Shown: positions 37,351 to 46,203 of the stretch, piece by piece
Numbering within the stretch: position 1 is the stretch's first letter
Layout: each line of letters begins with the position of its first letter
NCBI GenBank assembly: GCA_035529435.1
Contig: DATKWS010000113.1
Span: 1 to 64,000, forward strand
Direction of reading: 5' to 3'
Source: DATKWS01 sp035529435
GTDB lineage: Bacteria; Krumholzibacteriota; Krumholzibacteriia; Krumholzibacteriales; Krumholzibacteriaceae
DNA: 64,000 nt
Translations under genes and position numbers: made by a program
The notes under the pieces: model-generated
Database searches by the model: none
The model's input: the letters and a program-made list of their open reading frames with translations, nothing else
What the model was told of the DNA's origin: nothing

Positions 37351-38526
37351 TCAACGGGGTGATAGATCACCGACGATCCGCCGGTACAGCGCCGTATTCG
37401 TGATTCCCTCGGTCGAGATCGCGAGGATCACGCTCGATCGATCGAGCCCGAGCGCCTCGCGCACGCCCTCTCCATTCTTGCTCGAGCACAGCTCCATGAG
37501 CGCGGCGACACCCGCAGCGCCCGACTCGCCCGAGGTGACGCCGCTCGCGGCGAGGTACCGCAGCGCTTCGAAGCAGCGCTCATCGCCGATCGTGACGAAC
37601 GCATCGATTCCACGGTCGATGTACGGCCACGCGATGCTCGAGAGCGTCCCGCAGTTGAGACCGGCCATGTGCGACCGGTGCGGCCCGGGTACGGTGACGG
37701 GATGTCCGGCCCGTATCGAGGCGAACGCGCACGCCGCACCCTCCGGCTCCACTCCGGCGATCCGGGGCCGCGAGCGTCTCTTCCCCGCCCGGTAGAAACG
37801 AACGGCCGATGCGGCGAGAGAGCCGACGCCGATCTGGATGATGACGAGATCGGGATCGGGCGCCCCGAGCGCGGCACGCTGTTCCTCGATCTCCCAGAAC
37901 AGTGTCCAGTACCCCTCGACGATCCACGAGGGAATCGTCTCGTATCCGGCCCACGCGGTATCCTGGATCAGCCACGACCCGGAATCGCCGCCGCGGGTGG
38001 AGGCCCCGGCGGCGGCAGCCACTGCCGCATCGTAGTCGCCGTCGATGACGGTCACCACTGCTCCCTCGGACTCGATCGCCCCGATCCGTTCGACGATCGT
38101 TGCCGCCGGCATGAAAACGCGCGCGCCGAATCCGAACCACGCGGCGACCCGTGCGACCGCCCTCCCGTGGTTGCCGTCCGTGGCGGTGACCAGCGTGATG
38201 CGGCCGAGGGCACGAAGGCGTTCGCGCAACGTCGAAAGGGTATCCCATCCGCCGACGAGACCGGGGGCACGTTCCGCTATCGCCCGGTAGACGCCCCAGG
38301 AGGCGCCGAGGATCTTGAACGCGGGAAGACCGAGCCGCTCCGATTCGTCCTTGATCCATACCCGCCCGACGCCGAAACGCCGCGCCGCGGACTCACCGAG
38401 ATCCACCAGCGGTGTCGCACGGTACGCAGGGAGCTTTCGGTGAAACACGAGGGGAGCATCGGTCGCCCCCTCCCCCCCCACATCAAGAACCGCCCGTTTG
38501 TTGTATATCGTGACACCCATCTCCAT
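37351..38526 (-). CDS. dpaL: Diaminopropionate ammonia-lyase
   Basis: About 391-residue PLP enzyme of the tryptophan synthase beta family that converts 2,3-diaminopropionate (D or L) to pyruvate and two ammonia. PLP lysine in PAFKILGASWGVYRAI; glycine-rich and other family landmarks: TDGNHGRAVARVAAW, QDTAWAGYETIPSWIVEGYWTLFWEI and LNCGTLSSIAWPYI. E. coli YgeX is 398 residues. The frame is open to 38700 but the extra 58 residues are Arg/Pro-rich and unconserved, so I start near M 38526 (38520 is an alternative). Divergent from glgP. Confidence 0.9.
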   Translation of the reverse strand: MEMGVTIYNKRAVLDVGGEGATDAPLVFHRKLPAYRATPLVDLGESAARRFGVGRVWIKDESERLGLPAFKILGASWGVYRAIAERAPGLVGGWDTLSTLRERLRALGRITLVTATDGNHGRAVARVAAWFGFGARVFMPAATIVERIGAIESEGAVVTVIDGDYDAAVAAAAGASTRGGDSGSWLIQDTAWAGYETIPSWIVEGYWTLFWEIEEQRAALGAPDPDLVIIQIGVGSLAASAVRFYRAGKRRSRPRIAGVEPEGAACAFASIRAGHPVTVPGPHRSHMAGLNCGTLSSIAWPYIDRGIDAFVTIGDERCFEALRYLAASGVTSGESGAAGVAALMELCSSKNGEGVREALGLDRSSVILAISTEGITNTALYRRIVGDLSPR

Positions 38527-38783
38527 CACGCGGAGCGCCCGGCTCCATTCTCCTCCCGTCTCCGCCTCCAGCGGCCGCAGTGCTGATCGCGGCCGCACAC
38601 GATCGGAAGTCCGCGCTCCTTTCGCGGCGCCGACCGCATGCACCGGCATCATACCGGACCGTCGCGGCGGGCGGGGAGTGAAATCTTCCCGTGTCGCCAT
38701 TTTCCCCTGGCAATGAGGCGGGATCGGGCGGATACTACGGGAAAACGACGCGCGTGACCATGCTCGACGGAGAGGGAGGCGGT

Positions 38784-41330
38784 ATGAAGAACGGCGATCT
38801 ATTCAAGAAATGGGGAATATTCCACAAGGGCACCGATTCCCGCAGCATCATGTACGACTTCGCCAACCATCTCGAGTATTCTCTCTCGAAGGATAAGTAC
38901 ACCGCCACGATGCGCGACATGTTCCATTCGCTCGCCCTCACGGCGCGCGATCGTATAATCGAGCAATGGATACGCACGCAGCAGTCATACTACGACCAGG
39001 ACGTCAAGCGCGTCTACTACCTCTCCGCCGAGTACCTCATGGGGCGGGCCCTCATCAACAACCTGATCAATCTCGAGATGTACGATGAGGCACGCACGGC
39101 GATGAAGAATCTCCACCTCGACCTCGACGATCTCGTCGAACAGGAACCGGACGCCGGGCTCGGGAACGGCGGGCTGGGGCGGCTCGCCGCGTGCTTTCTC
39201 GACTCGCTGGCGGCCCTCGAGATACCCGCCTACGGCTACGGGATCAGGTACGAGTTCGGTATCTTCGAGCAGGCGATCCGGGATCTCGGCCAGGTCGAGC
39301 TTCCCGATGCCTGGCTGAAGTACGGAAATCCATGGGAGATCGAACGGCCCGAGTACAGTTTCACCGTCAAGTTCTACGGGAGGACGCACGATGCGGTGTG
39401 GCCGGACGGACGGCTCAAGGTCGAATGGGTCGACACGAGCGACGTCGTCGGCATCGCCTACGATACGCCGATCTGCGGGTACGACAACAAGACGGTCAAT
39501 ACGCTCCGGCTCTGGTCGTCACGCGCCTCGAAGGATTTCGATCTTACCTACTTCCAGCACGGCGACTACCTCAAGGCCGTCGAGGAGAAAAACCTCTCGG
39601 AGAATATCTCCAAGGTTCTCTACCCGAACGACAATAATTTCCTGGGCAAGGAGCTCCGGCTCAAGCAGCAATACTTCTTCGTATCCTGCTCGGTACAGGA
39701 TATCGTACGGCGGTACCTCGTCAAGCACCTCTCGTTCGACACGTTTCCCGAGAAGGCGGCCATCCAGCTCAACGACACCCACCCCTCGCTCGCCATAGTG
39801 GAACTGATGCGCATCCTCATGGACGAGCACCGCCTCGACTGGGGCGAGGCGTGGCACATCACGAAGCGGACATGCGCCTACACAAACCACACGATCCTTG
39901 CCGAGGCGCTCGAGGAGTGGCCCGTCGCGATGTTCGGCGCACTCCTGCCCCGCCACCTCCAGATCATCTACGAGATAAACCGCCGCTTTCTCCGGGATGT
40001 CTCGGTTCACTACGTCGGGGATACCGACCGGCTCCGCCGCATGTCGATCATCAAGGAGGACCCGGAGAAGAAGATCCGCATGTCGCACCTCGCCATCGTC
40101 GGTTCCCACGCGGTGAACGGCGTGTCGGAACTCCACACGCACCTCTTGAGGAGCAGGGTGTTTCGCGATTTCGAGGATATCGCTCCCGGGGTAATCCAGA
40201 ACATAACGAACGGCATCACACCCCGCCGGTGGCTCCTCGCGGCCAATCCGCGCCTCGCCGCGCTGATCACGGAGCGCATCGGCAAGCACTGGATCAAGGA
40301 CCTCGAGGAGCTCAGGCGGATCGAGCAATTCGCCGAGGAGGATGCGTTCCAATCCCGATTCCACGAGATCAAGCAAAGCAACAAGGAGGACCTCGCCGCC
40401 CTCACGAGGAATATCACGGGATTCGACATCGATCCGGCCACGATCTTCGATGTGCAGGTCAAGCGTATTCACGAATACAAACGGCAACTGCTCAACATCC
40501 TCCATGTCATCCACTGCTGGCTGCGCCTCAAGGAGGATCGAGAATTCGGCATGTATCCCTGCACCTTCATTTTCGGCGGCAAGACGGCGCCCGATTACTA
40601 TACGTCCAAGATGGTGATACGGCTGATCTGCCACGTTGCCGAGCTGATCAATCGCGATCCGGCGACCAACCAGACGATCAAGGTCGTTTTCCTTCCCAAC
40701 TATCGCGTCTCGCTGGCCGAAAAGGTGATCCCCGCCGCGGACATCGCCGAGCAGATCTCGACGGCTGGATTCGAGGCCTCGGGTACCGGTAACATGAAAT
40801 TCGCCCTGAACGGCGCGCTCACGATCGGCACCCTCGATGGCGCGAACCTCGAAATCATGGAGGAGGCCGGCTCCGATAACTTCTTCGCCTTCGGGCTGGC
40901 GCCCGAAGCGGTCGAAGAACTGCGCACATCATACGATCCACGCGTGTATCTCCGGAACGACCCCGTTCTCGTCCGCGCCGTCAGCCTCGTCCACGACGGT
41001 TTCTTCTCGCCCGAGGCGCCCGACCTGTTCCGTTCCCTCGCCGACTACCTCACGCAGAAAGATCCGTACTACGTTCTCGCCGATTTCGAGAGTTACCGGC
41101 ACTGCCGCGAGCGGGCGTACGCAACCTACCCGGACCGGCGCATCTGGACGCGGAAAGCGATTCTGAATGTCGCCCGGATGGGGAAGTTCTCCTCCGATCG
41201 CGCCGTTCTCGAGTACAACAAGCGGATCTGGCATGCGGAATCCCTTACCGTCAAACAGAAAATGCCGCGACGCAACGACCGGGCCACCGGGGTCAAGACG
41301 GCGTCCGGAACTCTCCACACGAGCGAGTGA
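38784..41330 (+). CDS. glgP: Glycogen/alpha-glucan phosphorylase
   Basis: 848-residue GT35 phosphorylase releasing glucose-1-phosphate from alpha-1,4-glucan. Family motifs: VYYLSAEYLMGRAL (about 72-85), GLGNGGLGRLAACFLDSLA, QLNDTHPSLAIVELMR, VHYVGDTDRLRRMSI and the PLP site EASGTGNMKFALNGALTIGTLDGAN near 675-700. The start ATG 38784 has GGAGG seven bases upstream; the frame upstream to 38691 lacks a ribosome site. Pgi at 19.6 kb and the CBM48-ParA protein at 6 kb are other glucan-related genes in the window, but they are not linked by operon. Divergent from dpaL. Confidence 0.97.
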   Translation: MKNGDLFKKWGIFHKGTDSRSIMYDFANHLEYSLSKDKYTATMRDMFHSLALTARDRIIEQWIRTQQSYYDQDVKRVYYLSAEYLMGRALINNLINLEMYDEARTAMKNLHLDLDDLVEQEPDAGLGNGGLGRLAACFLDSLAALEIPAYGYGIRYEFGIFEQAIRDLGQVELPDAWLKYGNPWEIERPEYSFTVKFYGRTHDAVWPDGRLKVEWVDTSDVVGIAYDTPICGYDNKTVNTLRLWSSRASKDFDLTYFQHGDYLKAVEEKNLSENISKVLYPNDNNFLGKELRLKQQYFFVSCSVQDIVRRYLVKHLSFDTFPEKAAIQLNDTHPSLAIVELMRILMDEHRLDWGEAWHITKRTCAYTNHTILAEALEEWPVAMFGALLPRHLQIIYEINRRFLRDVSVHYVGDTDRLRRMSIIKEDPEKKIRMSHLAIVGSHAVNGVSELHTHLLRSRVFRDFEDIAPGVIQNITNGITPRRWLLAANPRLAALITERIGKHWIKDLEELRRIEQFAEEDAFQSRFHEIKQSNKEDLAALTRNITGFDIDPATIFDVQVKRIHEYKRQLLNILHVIHCWLRLKEDREFGMYPCTFIFGGKTAPDYYTSKMVIRLICHVAELINRDPATNQTIKVVFLPNYRVSLAEKVIPAADIAEQISTAGFEASGTGNMKFALNGALTIGTLDGANLEIMEEAGSDNFFAFGLAPEAVEELRTSYDPRVYLRNDPVLVRAVSLVHDGFFSPEAPDLFRSLADYLTQKDPYYVLADFESYRHCRERAYATYPDRRIWTRKAILNVARMGKFSSDRAVLEYNKRIWHAESLTVKQKMPRRNDRATGVKTASGTLHTSE

Positions 41331-41353
41331 CCATCAGAAAATGTCATAATTTC

Positions 41354-41384
41354 TTGACAGGTGCCGTGCCCGTTGCCTTATTAT
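41354..41384 (+). promoter_or_regulatory. Candidate promoter of the interrupted outer-membrane protein gene
   Basis: TTGACA (41354-41359) and TATTAT (41379-41384) with a 19-base spacer, or TTATTA at 18. A roughly 170-base leader follows, ending in GGAGGAGG before the ATG at 41554. Confidence 0.4.
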
Positions 41385-41553
41385 CTAATCTAACTTTCAC
41401 AACTCAAATGTCATGCAGAAGTCCGACGGCACACTTCACGTTGGAAAGGGGGTTCAGAAGAACGGTTGTTTGCATACGCAGCCGGTGTGCCGTTCCATGC
41501 GAACACCAGAGAAGCAGTACCGGAAAGAATGCTCACCGGGAGGAGGGTGGTGC

Positions 41554-42162
41554 ATGAAGCCGAATTCGATTACCGCACTCGTGGCCTGACTGCTCGTCGC
41601 CTTCGCGATCCCGGTGGGTACGCGGGCCCGGCAGGCCGCTTTCAGCATCAACGGGGGGATCGCCGGCCTGACCGGCGATGGAAGCGAGTACTGGAATCGG
41701 GGATTCACCGCCGGTGGGAACGGTTTCTTCACGATATCATCGTACGTCATGCTGGGAGTGCGCGTGTCGTACAACCGGTGGACGCCCGATGATGATATGC
41801 TTGTCGGTGATCTCGGATATGCCGGCATCGATTGGGAGGTCTCCGGTTCACGATCCGCCGTGGAGATCGCGCCGTCATTGAGATTTCTCGCACCGGCGAG
41901 CGAGGCATCCCCCGTCACTTTCTTTGCGCAGATCGGGGTGGGATTGTACATCATGGATGCGGAAACGGCGATCACGGCCTCGTATGCGGGCCGGACCGAA
42001 ACATACACCGGCAAGAGATCGGAAGACAGGATCGGCGTGACTTTCGGAGCGGGAATCGATATCGGGTACATAGAGATTCTACCTCTGTACACCGTGGTGG
42101 CGACGGATGAGGAATCGACAGGTTACTATTCGATAAGTGCCGGTGCCGTATTTTCGTTCTGA
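41554..42162 (+). pseudogene. Outer-membrane beta-barrel protein with in-frame TGA in the signal peptide
   Basis: The best ribosome site (GGAGGAGG, 41541-41548) precedes ATG 41554, which opens a signal peptide MKPNSITALVA; the twelfth codon is TGA (41587-41589), after which the same frame continues LLVAFAIPV and the mature barrel to 42162. The mature part (about 185 residues) has alternating strands ending in the usual Phe (AGAVFSF). A GTG at 41614 could start a protein without a signal, which would not reach the outer membrane. So this is a pseudogene, a recent nonsense change, a base-calling error or a read-through case. Surrounding neighbours are intact. Confidence 0.75.
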
Positions 42163-42231
42163 CCGGAGCGGCGGGCGTACACGGAAATGGTCGCCATCGA
42201 GTCGTACAAAGATTTTGAGCTTGTTTTAAGC

Positions 42232-42259
42232 TTGTCTCGAACTCCGCATTTTGTATATT
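42232..42259 (+). promoter_or_regulatory. Candidate promoter of the beta-propeller lipoprotein
   Basis: TTGTCT (42232-42237), 16 bases, TATATT (42254-42259), about 105 bases before ATG 42366. AAAGGAG lies just before the start. Confidence 0.45.
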
Positions 42260-42365
42260 TCGGTTGCGAAGGAACAGTCCGCCACATGATCAACGAACCG
42301 TATCGGACTCCTCGACGCCGACCGCAGAATAACCCCACCGGCACGTTCGAAAAGGAGCGCCTCGC

Positions 42366-44129
42366 ATGAAACACGGAACCTTGACCTCGGTCCCGCTCTT
42401 CGCCCTCGTTTCACTCATCGCCGTACTGGCGTGCTCGTGCAGCGACGACTCGACCGGACCGCGGCCCTCACCCGAGACCGAGGAACCGCCCTGGGAGATC
42501 ATCACCACGGGCGTGACGTTCAACGCCGTCTGGGCTGCCTCGGCGCGTGACCGTTACGCCGTCGGGGCGAGCGGCGTCATCATGCATTACGACGGTCAGC
42601 GCTGGAGTGCCATGCGGAGCGGCACGACGAAGGACCTGTACGCCGTCTGGGGGGTGGATCGATCCGAGATGTACACCGTCGGTGAGGGAGGAAAGATTCT
42701 CAGGTACGACGGGAGTGAATGGCTCGCAATAAACAGCGGGGTGCCGTTCGATCTGTACGGTGTCTGGGGTACCGCCGGGGACGATGTCTACGCGGTGGGG
42801 GCGTGGGGATCGATCCTCCACTACGACGGGACCGGTTGGGCCGAGATGGCAAGCGGCACGAACGAGCATCTGCACGGTATCGCGGGCGGCCCGTCGGGTA
42901 TTGTGGCCGTGGGCGACAACGGTACGGTACGCCGATACTTCAACGCCTCATGGGAAACGGTCACGACCAGTGCCTCCGAGCATTTTCGTTCCGTCTGGAT
43001 CAGCGCCGACGGTGAGTGGTTCATCGCCGGGACGAACGGCACGATCATGACGTACGACATTCAGAGCGGTACGGGCGGCACGGTGACGCCGACATCGCAC
43101 CACCTCACCGGCGTGCACGGCGACGACGGCGACAACATCTATGCGGTAGGGGACGACGGAACGATTCTCCACTTCGATGGAACCGATTGGAATGCCGAAG
43201 CCGCCGGCACGCAGAACGACCTTCACGGAGTCTGGTGCGGCGACGGCGGTAAAGCGAGTGCCACCGGTTCGGTCGGTACGATCCTTACGGACTACGGCGC
43301 CGGCTGGACAATCTCGATCGAGGGGATCACGGCGAGTGACCTGACGGCGCTCTGGGGCGACACGACGAACTGCGCCTTTGCCGTGGGTAGGAATGGAACA
43401 ATCTTCCATTACGACGGATCCGCCTGGAGCACGATGGCAACCGGCAATTCATCGGCGCTCAATGACATCTGGGGATTTTCCGGTTCCGCTATTTTCGTCA
43501 TCGAGAATCCGAGCACCATCCTGCACTACGACGGCGCGGACTGGAGCCCGATGCCGAGTGGTACACCGTACTGGCTCGCCGGCCTATGGGGAAGCGCCGG
43601 CGACGATCTCTTCGCCGTCGGACTGTTCGGCACGATCGTCCATTACAACGGTACGGCGTGGAGCACGATGGCGACGATCACGTCAAACAACCTGTACGCA
43701 GTCTGGGGCAGCGCCGGCGACGATGTGTACGCCGCCGGCGATGTCGGCACGCTCCTGTACTACGGGGGATCGGGGTGGAGCGGCAGAACGAGCAACACGT
43801 TCCAGTTCCTCATCGACATATGGGGCAGCTCGCCCGATGATATCTTCGCCGCGGGGAGCATGGGCACGATCGTGCACTACAACGGGACGAATTGGATGGA
43901 GATGCAAACCGGCACCCTGAAGGATCTCACCTGTATCTGGGGAACATCCGCTGGGCACATCTTCTCGGCGGGGTCGGCCGGAACCGTCATCCGCTACGAC
44001 GGCACCGAATGGAGCGATATCTCGAGCCGTCTCCCCATCACGTTCACCGGCATCTGGGAGGACCCGGACGGCAACCTCTTCGCGGTCGGTGAATGGGGCA
44101 CCATCCTCCGGTACAATCCTCCGGATTGA
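42366..44129 (+). CDS. Lipoprotein with 14 beta-propeller-type repeats
   Basis: 587-residue exported lipoprotein; lipobox LACSC (Cys about 26), followed by a short Ser/Pro/Glu linker. The rest is 14 tandem repeats of about 39 residues (about 53 to the end) with consensus L-x-x-V-W-G, then D-D-x-Y-A-V-G, G-T-I-L-H-Y-D-G-T-x-W and M-x-S-G-T. Fourteen repeats would close as two seven-bladed propellers. No catalytic residues are evident; surface binding or scaffold is likely. Repeats 3, 10 and 11 are close to each other at the DNA level too, indicating internal duplication. The first and last repeats are incomplete in a way that would let blades close by velcro. Confidence 0.85.
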   Translation: MKHGTLTSVPLFALVSLIAVLACSCSDDSTGPRPSPETEEPPWEIITTGVTFNAVWAASARDRYAVGASGVIMHYDGQRWSAMRSGTTKDLYAVWGVDRSEMYTVGEGGKILRYDGSEWLAINSGVPFDLYGVWGTAGDDVYAVGAWGSILHYDGTGWAEMASGTNEHLHGIAGGPSGIVAVGDNGTVRRYFNASWETVTTSASEHFRSVWISADGEWFIAGTNGTIMTYDIQSGTGGTVTPTSHHLTGVHGDDGDNIYAVGDDGTILHFDGTDWNAEAAGTQNDLHGVWCGDGGKASATGSVGTILTDYGAGWTISIEGITASDLTALWGDTTNCAFAVGRNGTIFHYDGSAWSTMATGNSSALNDIWGFSGSAIFVIENPSTILHYDGADWSPMPSGTPYWLAGLWGSAGDDLFAVGLFGTIVHYNGTAWSTMATITSNNLYAVWGSAGDDVYAAGDVGTLLYYGGSGWSGRTSNTFQFLIDIWGSSPDDIFAAGSMGTIVHYNGTNWMEMQTGTLKDLTCIWGTSAGHIFSAGSAGTVIRYDGTEWSDISSRLPITFTGIWEDPDGNLFAVGEWGTILRYNPPD

Positions 44130-44144
44130 GCGATCGGTCCGAAG

Positions 44145-45209
44145 CTACATCCCGACAATGGCATCGACCAGCCCGTCGGCGCCGAACCTGACCGGATCCG
44201 TCGCGGGGAGGCCGGTCTCCGCGTGCGCGCCGGCGACGGCTTCGCGCGCGCTCTTCTCATCGAGATCGAATGTGTTGAGGGCAAGTCCCACAACGGGAAC
44301 CTTCCTGATCCCCCTGATCGCTTCCTCGTATAATGCTATGAGGGCCGGCAGCGGCGGTATCGGAACCGTGTAGTTGCGAACGACGGTCCGCGTCGGCTGG
44401 TGACACAGGATCAAGCCGCGGGGCAGCCCACCGGCCATCATACCCACCGTGACCCCCGCGTACCCCGGGTGAATGATCGATCCCTGGCCCTCGAGAATCA
44501 CGTAATCGTTCCCCGCGGCGTTCTCGAGGATGAGCCGCTCGGTCGCCCCGCCGATGAAATCCGCGACCACGCGATCAACCGGTATGCCGCTTCCCGTTAT
44601 CATGATACCGGTCTGGCCCGACGCGGCGAATCCGGCCCGGCGGCCGCGGGATGCGAGCCCGCGCACGATCTCCATCGCCGAGGTCATCTTGCCCGTGTTG
44701 CAGTCGGAACCGACGGTCAGTATCACCGGGCAGAACGGACACTCCTCGCCCGATGAGACACCGAGGTCCGGCGGCGGCCTGCGCACATCCCACATGACGA
44801 CGCCGGCGGAGCGGGCCAGCCGGACGAGCTCTCCGTCCTCGTTGAGAAACCGGTGCATGCCGTTTATTACATGGAGACGCGCCGAGAGCGCCGCAACGAT
44901 CACGGTCCGTTCCCCGTCCGTCAACATGCCGCCGCGCGGCGCCGTTCCCAAAACGAGCATATCGGGATCATGGGCGAGCGATGCCTCCAGCGAGGATACA
45001 ATCGGGATGTCCCCCCCGAATCCGAGCGCCTCCTGGACCGTGGAGGGTGCGCGGCTGGAATCGATGACGGCGACCACCTCGTCCGGGATGTACCGGATGA
45101 GGCACACGGCCGTCTTCGCGCCGAGGGGTGAAAAACACCCCTCGGCGAGAATCGTCATACGGCGTTTGCCCGGTTCCACGGGAAGCGGATAGAAGCGATC
45201 CGTCGGCAT
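44145..45209 (-). CDS. DUF1611 P-loop protein (DgcN-like)
   Basis: 354-residue DUF1611 protein. The N-terminal Rossmann-like part has CLIRYIPDEVVAVIDSS and a TAPRGG motif; the C-terminal part is P-loop-like with SDCNTGKMTSAMEI (about 170-183) and GQTGIMITG, then GQGSIIHPGYAGVT. Relatives include DgcN of bacterial D-glutamate metabolism, but that function should not be transferred without tests. Start ATG 45209, with AGGGGATAGG upstream, lies one base after the CorC-type stop, so translation is coupled to the two CNNM proteins upstream. Confidence 0.85.
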   Translation of the reverse strand: MPTDRFYPLPVEPGKRRMTILAEGCFSPLGAKTAVCLIRYIPDEVVAVIDSSRAPSTVQEALGFGGDIPIVSSLEASLAHDPDMLVLGTAPRGGMLTDGERTVIVAALSARLHVINGMHRFLNEDGELVRLARSAGVVMWDVRRPPPDLGVSSGEECPFCPVILTVGSDCNTGKMTSAMEIVRGLASRGRRAGFAASGQTGIMITGSGIPVDRVVADFIGGATERLILENAAGNDYVILEGQGSIIHPGYAGVTVGMMAGGLPRGLILCHQPTRTVVRNYTVPIPPLPALIALYEEAIRGIRKVPVVGLALNTFDLDEKSAREAVAGAHAETGLPATDPVRFGADGLVDAIVGM

Positions 45210-45210
45210 C

Positions 45211-46203
45211 CTATCCCCTTTGTTCGTACTCGTTGGCGATATCCCCCATGACGTTCTCGATGACGTCCTCAAGCGTGACGACGCCGGTGAATTCATGCGA
45301 TTCGTCCACGACGATGGCCATATGGAACGATATCTCCTTCATCATGATGAGGAGCCGCTCGGCGGAGTCGTCCTGATTCGCGAACGGGGGAGGCTGCATG
45401 ACCGTCTCGAGCGACTCGCCCCCATCGAGGCCGAGGAGATCGAAGAGCGACACGACGCCGACGACACGTTTCTCATTCCCGGCCGCGGTGATCGGAAACC
45501 GCGAGAAGGTGTGTTTGTTCGCCTCGGCAACCACCTCGCCGACCGATGCGGTCACCGGGAAAAAAACAACCCGATCGCGGGGCACCATCAGTTCCCGTGC
45601 ATCGACGCTCCTGAATCGGAATATCCTGTCGATGATCAGACGCTCCTTCCGCTCGGCCGCTCCCTCCTCTTTGCCCCGCCGGTACAGGTAGATCAGTTCC
45701 TCGCGCGAGGAGATGAGGTTGAAATGCTGCTCGCGGGCACCCGAAAGACGGAGGAGCGACCGCGCGAGAACGGTCGCGGTCCAAACGAGCGGCCACAGAA
45801 CGTACGACATGATCTGGAGTAGCGGGGCGGTGATGATCGAGACGCGATCGGCATGGTAGAGAAATGCCGATTTCGGTATCACCTCGGCGAATATCAGGAT
45901 GAGCGGGGTCATGACGATCGTCGCCACGACCGCGCCGGAAGAACCGAACAGCGAAACGGCGAGCGTCGTTGCGGCGGCCGTGCACACGATCACCGATATG
46001 TTCGTCCCCACGAGCACGACGCTGAAGAACCACTCGGAAGATGCGAGCATGCGTTCGAGCACGCGCGCCCGCCACGAGCCCTGCTTGGCACGGTGGCGCA
46101 GCCGCACCTTGCTGCAGGAAACGACGGCCGTCTCCGAACCCGCGAAAAATGCGGCGAGCAGCAATGTCACGACAACCAGTATGACGGCGCTAAGTGGCGA
46201 CAT
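45211..46203 (-). CDS. CNNM/CorC-type membrane protein with CBS pair (second copy)
   Basis: 330-residue relative of TlyC/CorC: an N-terminal CNNM domain (DUF21) with three to four helices (AFFAGSETAVVSCSKVRLRH opening) and a CBS pair (about 195-315) ending AIVVDESHEFTGVVTLEDVIENVMGDI. Members export or sense Mg2+ and related divalent ions. It lacks the extra CorC_HlyC C-terminal domain present in its neighbour, so the two are diverged duplicates that may form a heteromer. Start 46203 overlaps the end of the first copy by 14 bases. Confidence 0.9.
   Translation of the reverse strand: MSPLSAVILVVVTLLLAAFFAGSETAVVSCSKVRLRHRAKQGSWRARVLERMLASSEWFFSVVLVGTNISVIVCTAAATTLAVSLFGSSGAVVATIVMTPLILIFAEVIPKSAFLYHADRVSIITAPLLQIMSYVLWPLVWTATVLARSLLRLSGAREQHFNLISSREELIYLYRRGKEEGAAERKERLIIDRIFRFRSVDARELMVPRDRVVFFPVTASVGEVVAEANKHTFSRFPITAAGNEKRVVGVVSLFDLLGLDGGESLETVMQPPPFANQDDSAERLLIMMKEISFHMAIVVDESHEFTGVVTLEDVIENVMGDIANEYEQRG

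Noticed and set aside
41587..41589. TGA as selenocysteine codon
   Set aside because: It lies in the hydrophobic core of a signal peptide, where Sec has no role, and no SECIS-like hairpin or selD/selA context was seen.
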